Assembly (NCBI GenBank): GCA_036346275.1
Contig: CM070725.1
Span: 40,176,104-40,240,103, forward strand
Origin: Otatea glauca
Taxonomy: Eukaryota; Streptophyta; Magnoliopsida; Poales; Poaceae
DNA length: 64,000 bases
Direction of reading: 5' to 3'
Shown: one piece after another, positions 44,675 to 56,193 of the stretch
Position numbering within the stretch: position 1 is the first letter of the stretch
Layout: the number at the start of each line of letters is the position of its first letter
The notes under the pieces: model-generated
The model's input: the letters and a program-made list of their open reading frames with translations, nothing else
Databases searched by the model: none
Told to the model about the DNA's origin: nothing
Program-made: the position numbers and the translations under genes

Positions 44675-47400
44675 TTAGTCAATATCAACCTCAACCATTG
44701 TCTCATCCTACAAAAAACAAAAGGTATGCGTTGATATCTGAAGAATAGGAGTGCATGACAAGAATAAAAAATCTAACAAGTTCAATATGACCATCGAGGA
44801 CAATTGTGCCACCTGCTAGATATGAATAGTTTAGATTCCAAACTGAAGCTTCTTCGTTCCAACGTTATGATAATCATGACGGTGAAAATAAACAAGTGAC
44901 CAAGACTTCGTGAACATTGAACACTCAAAAAGAATTGTGAAAAGAATGGATATGGCATACTGAACACTGACTTTCAAGTTATGATGTAGGAAGGGATACA
45001 TTCAACTATAAATAGTAGCAAAGAGAAAATACTCTAGAGCAGTGGTTAAGTTTTTCATACCATATTAAAAGTGATAACAAGTCCACATTGTAGCATGCCA
45101 CAGATGACTTTACATTGAAATTGTAGAATGCCACATATGAGTCTACATTCAAAGGTTTAATAATGAAGTATTTCAGTAATCTATAATCTACCATTTGTAT
45201 TGAAATGGTAATCTAATTGCTCATTTGTTTGATTGGAGAAGCTACTCCACATGCACACCACAAAATAGAGTGGTAACAAAATGACAGCAATTCTATAGGA
45301 GAATGAACAAACCTCTGAAGTCATGTCTATAGGTGAATCACATACTTTGGCCTTATACTCTAAGTCCAAGTCATCAATCAGCGTCGCAATCTTCTCCTTA
45401 GAACCTGAAATTGTGTTGTGACAGTTGCTATTAGTAAAGAAAAAAAATGGAAATTGTATGACATATGAAATGGATGACATATTTTTACCTCTTCTAAATG
45501 ATGTTGTCCAGTCCTTGGTACAAATTAGGGCTTCCACCACCTCGGGATCTAATCAACTACGGAAAGGATCCAACAACACGACCACCCGCACTGAATGCCG
45601 ACTCCGAAGCAACGGTTGACACTTGAATGCTAACACATCACGGGCTAGTCGCGAAAGAGTGGGAAAAATCCCTTGTTTGGCCCTCCACCAAGACAATATG
45701 TCAAATGGTCCATCTTCACTTTCAATCCAACGAAAATTTGGTTCTTTCATGTATATATCCAATTCAGATTCCTCATTGTGTCTCGTCATGCTCACAGCAG
45801 TTTCATACAAGAACTCTTCAATTTCAAAAACACCTAAGTCATCGCTAAGTGGATGAGAAGTCACACTAGATCCCACAGTTGTAGGTTTTGCAACTTGAGG
45901 TGTGCTAGACATGTATGCTTGGAACAATTGGTTCACAACAGTCATGAATGTATGAAGTTCAAGAACAGCTCTCTCCTCATCATATATCTTTTTCATAAAA
46001 TACTCTACTAACCTTTTCTTGTACCTTGGATCAAGAAAGCACGCCACAGCAAGTGCTATGTTGGACTTCTGCCAATACTTGTCATACTTAGCTTGCATTG
46101 CCATTGCTAAGGCATGAATAGTTATATCAGAATTGTGACACCACTCTTCAATAGCTAATTTAATCTCACAGAATTTCCACCAAAATAGATTTGCTGTGGG
46201 ATATGTAGTACCAGAGAAAAGCAATGTAGCCTCATAAAGTCTCCTCAAACACTTACATAGTGATATTGCATTATCCCATTCCTCATCTGATGGAGCACAC
46301 TTCTTGTACTTACTCTTATTCAACTCAAATAGCCTTTCAAAAGCCTTCCTATAGTAAATAGCTTGCTTCAACATCTAAAAAGTGGAGTTCCACCTAGTTG
46401 AAACATCCAATGGAAGACCCTCATTGATATTCAAGTCACACTCAGATGCACACTTTTGAAAATGTTCCCATTGCAATGGTGAATTCTTTACAATGACAAC
46501 AGAAGCTCTAATATTATGCACTGAAGATGCAACTGCTTTCAAGCCATCTTGAGCAACAAGGTTTAAAATGTGACATAAGCATCTCACATGAAAAAAAAGC
46601 ACCATCACCGACTAAGGGAGCTTTCTTGTTTAGTTTTGCAACATGTTCTGCAGCACATTTATCATTAGATGAGGCATTGTCCATAGTGAGAGCAAAAAGC
46701 TTATTTTCAAGGTTCCAATGCATCACACTCTTGATGAACTCTGTGGTTAGATTAGTACCTGTGTGGCTGCCTTTAACATACATGAATTTAGCAATTCTTT
46801 TCTGAATCTGCCAATTATCATCTATCCAATGCACGGTGACACACTTATAACCTTTATTTTGATTTGAGGTCCACATATCCATGGTTGCAGAAAAATGGCA
46901 TGAAAGAGATTTGAAATGATCATACAACTTCTTTGTTTCCTCATTAAACATTTCCATTATAGCATTTTTGTAGTTGTGCGACACTTGAATGAAAAACTAG
47001 GGCGCAAAGACTTGATGAAGTCAACAAAGTACTCATGTTCAACCATATTAAAGGGATATTCATGCATAACAAGTGCCAAATGCCACTTTCTAAGGCTAGT
47101 TTCAGCATCGAATCTATATGTCTGAACATTGGCAGTGCTATCTTCACCCTTTTCTAGTTTGATCATTTGCTGTCCTGGAGTTATAGAATGCTTGTTTTTA
47201 AATAATTTATAAAGCATGATGTGCCCCTTGTTGTCTCATATCGGGCTTTGTAAGGACATTTCTTGCATCTCGCCCAAAGTTCCTTTATAACTACACCATT
47301 TGAATCAGTTTTTGTCACAGTATCCTTAGTGTAGTGCTCCCATACCTTGGAGATGGACTTCTTTTGCCTTTTGCTAGGAGGCTCATTTTCTCCGGTGATA
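44675..47400 (-). pseudogene. RICESLEEPER-type hAT transposase, frameshifted
   Basis: The exon order on the minus strand is: main exon about 47400-45489, then 45404-45313, then 44707-44675 ending in TAA, with GT-AG borders. The N-terminus has a BED zinc finger (ELWARCKKCPYKARYE). The core has ATMDMWTSNQNKGYKCVTVH, FALTMDNASSNDKCA and CHILNLVAQDGLKAV. The middle has DVSTRWNSTF and ALAMAMQAKYDKYW. Defects seen: a frameshift right after the BED finger near 47220, frame breaks near 46980, 46600 and 46375, a two-step frameshift across the conserved C-terminal dimerisation block (about 45560-45640), and a TGA just after DPFRS near 45553. It would normally cut and paste the element; this copy should not make a working protein. 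Confidence 0.88.
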
Positions 47401-48589
47401 TCACATTCAGTTCACTTGAGGTCCTTGGCCAGATGCAAGAGGCTCTCGCACTACTAATGCGTGAGCACTTGGTGCGAGACAGACTTGTACCAAGTGTGGC
47501 AGCAGTGACGCCCACTAGTTGCACACACATTTGCGCTAGCACCGCTGCACTCCATCACAAAGCAACAAATGGTTTGAACACAAAAGACACAATCATTAGG
47601 ATTTACTAAGCACATTCGGGGAAAAAGTCGATAATACTAGTTTGATTTTTCCATTTATTTGGCTCAAGGGTATAGAATAGCACTCAAGCCAAGACAAATA
47701 TCAACCTCAAGATTTACACTTCATCAAGATTTCATACTTCAACCTCAGTTTGATTTTTCCATTTATGTGATATATTCAAATTAAAATACAAAGGAAAATA
47801 GGCAATTTCTCAACCTCAGTACTTCATACTTCATTAGTTTGATATGATGAACTTTAGTCACTGCCTCACTAGACAGTGGACAGGAAGAAAGAAAGAAAGA
47901 AAGCAATAGACAACTACTGTCTACTGGATGTCCCACTGACCTTAAATGCAAGAGCGGAAGAAAGAAAGCAATTGATGAGCATAGTCTAAACATATGGATT
48001 TAGTAATGGGTTCTCCTTATTTGTTCATATGATACACACAAGTAACTAAACATCAGGTACCAGAAACATCAAGTTTCTATATAATAACTAAACATCAGGT
48101 TTCTATACAATTCATGAAATATCAAAGAACCACAGTCTAAAATATGGATAGTTTGAGTCCTTCATCAGAGTATAACCTCACACAAAAATTCATCAGGTTT
48201 CTATACAATTCATGAGGTTTCTATACAATTCATCAAAGAATCACAGTCCTTCATCAGAGTCATTCATCAGGTTTCTATACAATTCATGAAATATCAAAGA
48301 AGCACAGTCTCCTTATTTCCATTATATTGGTTATCATAACACACACAAAAATTGAATAACCTCATCACATCGAACCAACGAATCATACAACAGTTACACC
48401 GAGTGCTTTCCAAACCATGATGAGTTAAAAATTCTGATTTTAAGTTGTTTGAACTCTGAATTACCAAGTTGCAGCCGACAGGAGGGATGGCAATAGTTGG
48501 CCGGACGGAGATCGCCGAGAGGGTGGCTGTGGGGATGGCAGCGGGAGGAAGGGCGACGATCCTGTAGGAGTGGCAAAGGGCGGCGCCGC

Positions 48590-49200
48590 GGCAGGACTCG
48601 GGCGGAGGGCACTGGGAGGCGAGGTCAGCACAGGGCTCCAGGAGGCGGGCGGCCTCGGCGTCGGTGCCGGGAGGCCTGGGCGGTGGCGCCGAGAGGTTGG
48701 CTGCGGAGTCGGGAGGGCTCGGGCGAGGCGCCGAGGCGAGGCGGGTGGAAGACGCCGAGAGGCGGGCGGCTGGGAGGTTGGGAGGCGGCGCTGGAGGCCC
48801 GGCCGCCGGGCGACGGGAGTTGGGGGCTCGGGCGAGGGCGCCGGAGGCGAGGCGGGTGGAGGACGCCGACAGTGGCGGCCTTGAGGTTGGGAGGCGGCGC
48901 CGGGAGGCTGGCCGCCGGGCGACAGGAGTTGGGGGGCTCGGGCGGAGGGCGTCGGGAGGCTAGGCGGGTGGAGGACGTCGAGAGGCGGGCGGCCTGGGAG
49001 GTTGGGAGGCGGCGCTGGGAGGCCTGGCCGCCTGGGCGGCGGGATTTGGGGGGGGCTCGGGCGGAGGGCGCCAGGAGGTGAGGTGGGTGGAGGACGTCGA
49101 GAGGCGGGCGGCCTTGGAGGTTGGGAGGCGGCGCCGAGAGGCCTGGTCGCCTGGGCGACGGGAGTCGGGGAGGCTCGGGGCTCGGGTCTCAGATCTGAGA
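48590..49200. repeat. GC-rich tandem repeats upstream of the hAT transposase
   Basis: The word gaggttgggaggcggcg starts copies at about 48774, 48883, 48998 and 49117, giving periods of 109, 115 and 119 bp. A more diverged unit precedes them. The long open frames here, on the plus strand, are Gly/Arg/Ala-rich products of the repeats, not genes. The block lies in the promoter/leader position for the minus-strand transposase. Confidence 0.8.
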
Positions 49201-49494
49201 TTAGATCGGATTGGGGAGAAGACTAGAAGAAAGAGACATCAGTCATCACGATTCACGGGTGGGCAGCAGAGTTTGGAGTCGGATATTCGAATAGACTTGT
49301 ATCGGATATATCCGAATTTTTTTTCGGAATATCCCGATCCGACGGATAGTGCTATCCCGAATCCGAATTCGAATCCGAAATAAAATATCCGAATCCGAAA
49401 ACTATCCGAAAATAATATCCGAATCCGATCCGAACACATCCGGTCGATCGGACGGACGGAAAATATCCGATCGGATTGCAACCCTAAATGCACG

Positions 49495-50020
49495 CCATGC
49501 CCGTCCGTTCTACGATCGGCGCGGCGCGGCTTCCGACGGCTCTCGGTTCGGTTCGGCGCAGCGCGGCATGGCCGGCCGGCACACAGTGCCTAGAAACGAT
49601 CGAATCAGCGGCACACAGCGCGCGCGCCAGTGGACGCACCCGCCGCGCGCGGTGGCCGATGCGCGACGCTGTGGATGGGGAGGTTCATAGCCGGGTAGTA
49701 CCAGTGCCACAAATGGCCGTGTCGCGTGCGGCAGCGTACGCGCGTCTGCAGCCGCGGCCAGCATGCCTGCCTGCTCCGCGGTCGGGTAAATCTGCACGTA
49801 CGGCCTTGCCGACCTGCCGGTCATACAATATTTTAGCACTAAATTGGTTACAAAATAATCCTATATATCGTATTGACCTTGATATAGATCATATCAAGTT
49901 AATACAATCATATTTGTGAAATTGATAATATAGCTTATTGAACTATACATTATATTTGATAGTACTACTATGTATTTAGAGTAATAATATAAGTAAATTT
50001 TAGTATATATATAATTAAAC
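49495..50020. other. GC-rich then AT-rich spacer
   Basis: 49500-49820 is GC-rich with overlapping open frames on both strands and no recognised domain. From 49825 the sequence becomes AT-rich and runs into a (ta)n tract. Confidence 0.4.
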
Positions 50021-50040
50021 ATATATATATATATACACAC

Positions 50041-52385
50041 ATACGGGAACGTTAATTTGCGCTTACGCGTAGCTTTGCTATTCTACGCACGAGCAGTAAT
50101 CCCGTGTCGCTGAAATAGCTAGTGTGAACGCATACATGTGGTGATTAATAAATGACATCCGTAGTTTATATATGTATACGTTTTTTCTTTGATTTAGCCA
50201 TAATATTTTACTGACAGCTTCAATTCACAAATCGTTTTCACTGGTAGCTTACTGACAACGAGAGCAACACATTGATATAAGTCTCAGTGCATAAAACAGA
50301 TTTTACTATCCGTATACATAGATGTTACTATCGGTATATATAGATTTTACTACTACACCAGAGGTCCAAAAGCCTGCGTGCTAGTAAAATGTTACGATGC
50401 ATTCGGTAAAATGGCAGTAAAAACTCATTTGTGCAACGTTTATTAGCGAGACTTATATCATTATGTTGCTCTCGTCGTCAGTAAGCTATTGATGAAAACC
50501 GTTCGTGTATCCGAGCTGTCAGTAAAAAGTTATAGACAAATAAAAAAACACAGATTCATGTACAAACTAGAAAACACGTTACAGAGGACATTTTTACTAG
50601 TCAGACATGCGTCGCTAGTAATGTGTTTCGATGTTTTTATATGAATCTGTTTTTTCTTTGATGTAGCCGTAACTTTTTATTGGTAGCTCCAATTCACAAA
50701 CCATTTTCACCAGTAGCTTACTGACGATGAAAGCAATACACTGATATAAGTCTCGGCGCATAAAACAGATCTTACTATTCGTATATATAGATTTTATTAT
50801 CGATATATATACATTTTACTGTCCAAAAATAATATTTTAATGTAAAAAATCCTCAAAAAATTACCACAGTAAAGGAGGTGATATTCTACAACACTATAAA
50901 ATTTGAAGGCCAAACTCAATCGGATTTGAGGGATATAAAAATAACAAAATGCTAAACAGCAGCATATACTACATTTTACTGTCAAGCAAACTATATCTTA
51001 CTGTCTATTACTCAATGTATTACTATATGCTGTATACACCAATCTTATAGTGTAAAATTTATGAAAATCATTTGTAGAAGTTTTCAAAAAATCTCAAAAC
51101 ATTACCATATGTAGGGTAGGTGAGCTTCTACGACCCTGTAAAATTTGAAGACCAAACTCAATTATATTTGAGAGATATGAAAATAACAATGTGCCAAACA
51201 GCACTGTATACTATCTTTTAATGTAAAAAAATAGCATTTTACTGTGAAAAATTCTCAAAAAAATTACCATACTTAGGGTAGGTGAGCTTCTACGACCTAC
51301 AAAATTTGAAGATCAAACTCAATTGTATTTAAGAGATATGAAAATAACAAAGTACCAAACATCACTGTATACTAGCTTTTAATATCAAAAAAATATTTTA
51401 CTGTGAAAAATTCTCAAAAAAATTACCACACGTAGGGGAGGTGAGATTCTACAACTCTGTAAAATTTGAAGACTAAACTCAATCGAATTTGAGAGATACA
51501 AAAATAACAAAGTACTAAACAGCAGCATATACTACATTTTATTGTCAAAGAGACTACATCTTACTGCCTATTACTCAATTTGTTACTGTATGTTGTATAC
51601 AACAGCCTTATGATGTAAAATTTATGAAAATTAAATGTAAAAGTTTTCAAAAAATTATCATACATAGGATATGTGAGCTTCTACAACACTGTAAAATTTG
51701 AAGACCAAACTGATTTGGATTTGAGAGATATGAAAATAACAATGTGCAAAACAGCATCATATACTATCTTTTAATGACAAAACAAATAACATTTTACTAT
51801 GAAAAATTCTTAAGAAATTACCACATGTAGGGGAGGTGATATTCTACAACTCTGTAAAATTTGAAGACCAAACTCAATCGTATTTGAGAGATATAAAAAT
51901 AACAAAATACAAAACAGCAGCACAAACTATATTTTACTGTCAAGAAAATAACATTTTACTTCATATTACTCAAGGTGTTACTATATTTTATGTAAAGCTG
52001 TTATCTAGCACTTTGTTTTAGTATGGTAATATCTAGTTTAATAGCTCGTAACATGTAATTTATTTGAATAGTAAAAAGTAACATATCCAGAAGTTCATAA
52101 AAACATATGTACATATTTTGAAAAAATCTAAAAAAATTACCATACATAGAGAATTTGAGATTTACAATCCTAAAAAAAATTGAAAACCAAAATCATTCTC
52201 ATTTCAAAGTTATGGCTAAATAAAAAAAAGACATATTCATGTACAAGCACTGAATAACATTTATTAGTCATTCATGTTCAAACATGTCTGTTGCACTAAT
52301 TTAAGCTACGAGCGGATTCGGTCGTCAGGCTTCAAAATCGACCGACGTGTAGAATATAATATTCTACACGCAGCTATAGAATAGC
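50041..52385. repeat. Repeat-rich element inserted in a (TA)n(CA)n microsatellite
   Basis: It is bounded on both sides by atatatatatat followed by acacaca runs (about 50021-50042 and 52386-52417). The ends share 'agctttgctattctacgca' and its mirrored 'tgtagaat...cagctatagaatagca' motif. A block of ~165 bp at 50186-50345 is repeated directly at 50652-50815 and is present in inverted form at 50440-50540. The second half has six or seven copies of a 'aaaatttgaagaccaaactcaat' unit at about 50917, 51139, 51300, 51461, 51692, 51855 and (weak) 52175. There is no coding capacity. Insertion into TA repeats recalls rice Micron-type MITEs, but I cannot confirm identity. Confidence 0.6.
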
Positions 52386-52419
<34 letters not shown>

Positions 52420-52587
52420 AATTCAAAATAGAAACGGTGCATCAGCGTAGACCGGTACCAAAACATACAATTTTAAGAGCCAAACTGATATAACGTTCTG
52501 TATCGACGGTGCCACCGCAGGGTAGATCGCGCCGGCCGGGCTGAGCCGCGCGGGTGCTCTCTTCCTCTCTTCGACACTGTAACCTTA

Positions 52588-52815
52588 GGTTGTGTTTGGT
52601 ATAACTCCAGCTTCACCAGATCCGTGGATCTAGTGAGGCTGGGTATTTCTAACTTCACAAGATTCGAGGAGCTAGAGCTATGGATACGTAAAAGTGTTTA
52701 GGTGGATAATCTTGTTTACATTTTAGACTAAAAATATAAATTTATTTTATTTTATTTTAACCTATAAATTTTAGATAAAAGATAGAGCTGAAATCTAAAA
52801 CTCTTCAAACAAACC
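52588..52815. mobile_element. Tourist-like MITE, 228 bp, TTA duplication
   Basis: The left end GGTTGTGTTTGGTA and the reverse complement of the right end, GGTTTGTTTGAAGA, are imperfect inverted repeats flanked by TTA (52585-52587 and 52816-52818). It shares internal 'gctgggtatttct', 'agtgtttaggtgga' and 'tttagactaaaaatataaa' with the 229-bp copy at 26911-27139. The TTA duplication places the family in PIF/Harbinger (Tourist). Confidence 0.88.
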
Positions 52816-52919
52816 TTAATCAGCTACGTCACTTGGGGACTCTGACCGGTCAGTGCATAGTGTGATACTGGCCGGCAATCGCAGCTTGCCGAGCGATGTT
52901 TTGGATTTGGTTTGGATAA

Positions 52920-54785
52920 AATACCGTTCATGCCGGAAAACGAAATTTCGCGAAATTCGTAATTTCGGACAAATCTCGTCTGAAATTCAAATCCAAATTT
53001 TGAATCCGGTTTTTTCTATCGAAATGCCGAATTTCGCGAATTGGCGAGATCTCGCCGAGAATGGCGTAAATTTCGCCAGATTGACAAGCCGAAAATTGGT
53101 TCAAAAGATGGAGAAAAATTTCGAATTTTTTTGGAGAGTTCTGACGTATTATTAATGTTGTCATAAAATTTCAGATTTTTTGAATCATGTAAATTTTTTA
53201 AAATTGAAATATTGGTACTATCGTAATGAAACGCCACGCAATTTTGAATCGAATGAAAAATGTGACAAAGCATGTTATAAATATTTGAAATTTTAATAGC
53301 ATGATTCGACATGTGAATAATGTTGCCATAAAATTTTCAGAGTTATCAAGCTCGAGGAATTTTTAAAAATTGGGGAATTCGTATACGTCGTGAAGTATGA
53401 AATTTTGAGAAGATTTTGACCAAAATCAAGATTGAGAGTCACAACCAAACAATTAATGTATATTGGCATGACAATTATTAAGAATGTAATAAAATCGATA
53501 CACACACCAAGTCTTCACATATTTGCATATGACAACTAAATGAATGTATGTTTGCATCACATACCTATGAGTAGTAAAGCGCCACCGTGCAAACTCCACC
53601 TCGCGTTGTCGACAATGATCTCGTGATACCTCCTCTCGTGTTGTTGCTTGTATTCCTCCTGTGTCATGTCTCGTGGTAGCCAGCAGACTTCCAATGTTGG
53701 TAATGAGACTCCCAGGTATCAGGTTTCTCGGACTGGTGAAGGTACATGACATTAGCGGATGAGTGCCGTGCGTATGGATCGACATATGGATCATTGTAGT
53801 CAAATGGCAAAGAGATGCTCGATCCGTCATAACTCTGTCTGTAACCGTACCCACCCTGATACTAACTTATATGTTATATATGTTGTGATAGGAATCTTTA
53901 AATGAAGAAGTTTATGACTCCGTGACCTACTAATCTTATTGTATATGAAAATCTTATTGTATATTGAAATCTTATTCATATGACCTACATTGATCCTACT
54001 TGTGTTTTGAAAAGGTTTTATCAAAATATCACATTTAGGGGGAGTCAAGTTTGCTACATGTGCAAATTTCGTCCCTGTTTCTTCTATATGTTTTCTTGAA
54101 AAGGTTCATCAAAATGTCTTATAACCGCTAGAATTAAATTTCTCATAATTCTCACGGGACCACTTGAATTCTTTGTCCGTAGTTTTTACTTCTACGGACT
54201 AGTTAGCGATACTAGTCGGTTCACGCCGGACTAGTTAGCGATATTAGTTATTCACGCCGGACTACTTACAAGTGGTCCGGCGTGAACGAAAGTTGCGCGG
54301 ACCACTTCCAAGTGGTCCGCGTGAACTCGATGTTTATCCTATTTCGATTTTTATTTTTAAAACATAACAAATGATGTTAAAATATTTTCATAAATTTTAT
54401 GTATTATCCTACATATCTTATGATACTCCCATAAATTTTTCATAGCATGAAAATGCATTCTCAATTTTTAAAATTCAGAGAGTGTTTCACTAAATGCCAA
54501 AAAGTCTAAAAATAAACTTTTTCAAACATTATCATTGAAGATCACTTCGAGAACTTATTGATATAATTCGGTCGATCCGCCGAAAAAATTCAAATTCGTT
54601 TAAAATTCAAATCTCGCGGTTTTTGCGAAATCTCTTGAAAAAATAAAAATCCAAATATACTGTAGCAATTTTAAATTTTTTTTCGGATTTTTACATCCGG
54701 CCGATCTATGCAAACTCGCTGGGGTCCGAAATCCGAGATTTCGGCGAGATTTCGCCGAATTTCGGCGGTTTTTGTAACCTTGGCC
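52920..54785. mobile_element. Element with 'cgaaatttcgccgaaattt' ends and ~170-bp modules
   Basis: Both ends are built of 'gaaatttcg' and 'cgagatttcgccg' words in opposite orientation. The right end (54540-54785) aligns with window positions 1-275. Two module copies (anchors near 53142 and 53308) match those in 2095-3108 and 24090-25445. The middle (53560-53860, minus) has a coding-like stretch. I could not fix exact termini or a target-site duplication, so limits are approximate. Confidence 0.5.
53560..53865 (-). pseudogene. Coding-like remnant, possibly C-terminal part of a transposase
   Basis: In the minus-strand frame the sequence reads GYGYRQSYDGSSISLPFDYN and DPYVDPYARHSSANVM, then passes into a Glu/Arg-rich stretch after a stop. 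The Tyr/Gly/Ser-rich composition and position inside a transposon suggest the tail of a transposase gene, but I do not recognise a catalytic domain. It could equally be a captured host fragment. Confidence 0.3.
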
Positions 54786-55540
54786 GGGAGGCGTTTTCAC
54801 GAGACAGTTGTGTCGTATGCCACGTACTTGCCAGCAGCAAGCATGCGCCCGCTGCCTGCACATTTTTGGGAGCTAGCAACGGGAGGTACGAGGCAGAGGC
54901 TGTCTTCGATTTTTTCTTACATCATTCGTGTTGGACGGCTGACAGTCCAGCGGTGAACTAATGCGTCTTTTTCACGAATCGAGAAAATGGATGTTAACTC
55001 AAAATACGTCAATGTTGCCCTGTCCTATACCGAGAGGCTCAGTAGCATTTTGCAGAAAATCATACTGGATGAAAATCTTTATGAAAAATAAACAAATCGA
55101 GCACGTATATATATACACTTCCTTCTGGTTTATCTGTGGTCTCTAGGTGTACGCACGTACGTATTAAAAAAAAGAATCCAGGCATGAGTGAAAAGAAAAC
55201 CATCTATTCCTACCCCGTTCCATAGCTTAATCAGAGTAATCACACTTAAATCCCACGTGCAAATGCAGTTACCCACACACATGCATGAGCTACCAGTGAA
55301 TACGTGTTGGCGAATTCCATCTTTGCAACAAGCCGTAAATGATATTGACAATATAATGTTGGTTGGAAAAAGTAAAATTTCGTATATATACCGATGGCTC
55401 TAGACCTGTCACCTGGCAAACCAGAGTATTATTGCAACATTACTAACTCGGGATGTTACTTCATCTTTCATTTTATCTCTCGAAACTGAATTAAGATATG
55501 AGCACAGTTATCGAAAATCTAAATATAGGGTATAAGCACG
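54786..55540. other. Gene-free spacer
   Basis: No exon or repeat structure was recognised. Confidence 0.4.
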
Positions 55541-56173
55541 TGTAGGATACGCAAAGGATATTTCCTAACGACCTACAAAGACTTCGGATATCACGGGCTC
55601 GATCCTACGGGATAGGATATACACGGAGAGGATATTTCCAAACTAGAAAAGACTTGATCGCGTTCCTATTACAAGGAAGCTGACTCGAGTACGTCTAGTA
55701 TCCAGGGAAGTTTGGATATGCTGCGAAGTTCATACGACGATGGACTCCTCAGCTATGATCCGATACTCCAAACTGACTACGACTCGATTTGGGACAAGGA
55801 TACCTCGCTATATAAGACTAGGGGACAATATAAGACTAGGGGTAGGTGTCCTCAAGGAGAGGAAAAATCAAGAGAAGAAGAGAAGACTTGTTAGAGCCTT
55901 TGCGCAGAGCAAACAGGAGTCGGCGACCCGAGCTTCGTCAATCTTCAACCCTAACTTAGCCTTAGCCTAGGTTCAACTTCCTTGTAACTGGGTTAGACAC
56001 ATTGCTCTATATTCCATACACCATATACACATATCATCCATACAGAAAGTAGGGTATTACTCCGTGAGGGGCTTGAACCTGGTTACATCGTTTGCCTCTG
56101 ATTTCATGCTTGACTTTACCAAGCTGAAGATACCCAGAATTATAAGTTTATTGTCGATTTCTAACCTTCGATA
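55541..56173 (+). repeat. Presumed 5' LTR of the gypsy element
   Basis: It starts TGTAGGATACGC and ends CTAACCTTCGATA, two bases before the primer-binding site; the expected terminal CA appears changed to TA. A TATA box TATATAAG (about 55809-55816) lies in promoter position, next to a short duplication of 'ataagactagggg'. The left boundary is inferred from the TG start because the partner LTR is not in the window. Confidence 0.5.
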
Positions 56174-56175
56174 GT

Positions 56176-56193
56176 TGGCGCGTCAGGTAGGGG
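56176..56193 (+). promoter_or_regulatory. Primer-binding site of the gypsy element
   Basis: TGGCGCGTCAGGTAGGGG is close to the TGGCGCCC... and TGGCGC-CAGGTAGGGG-type sites commonly placed after grass gypsy LTRs. It fixes the inner edge of the 5' LTR. Confidence 0.6.

Larger units (their letters stand above)
44079..49486 (-). mobile_element. hAT transposon with mutated transposase, 5408 bp
   Basis: The left end TAGGGATGTAATCGGCTCGG and the reverse complement of the right end, TAGGGTTGCAATCCGATCGG, form terminal inverted repeats. The flanks are CCTGCACG (44071-44078) and AATGCACG (49487-49494), matching at 6 of 8. The subterminal regions are full of 'ggattcgg' and 'atccgaat' words. A multi-exon transposase runs on the minus strand, with a GC-rich tandem-repeat region upstream of it. 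This is the full-length counterpart of the deleted element at 23037-26315. Confidence 0.9.

Noticed and set aside
48497..49081. 194-residue Gly/Arg-rich open frame
   Set aside because: It is a product of GC-rich tandem repeats upstream of the hAT transposase. All three frames are open and none has a domain.
49488..49919. 143-residue open frame
   Set aside because: It starts in the target duplication of the hAT element, runs through GC-rich spacer and has no recognisable motif.
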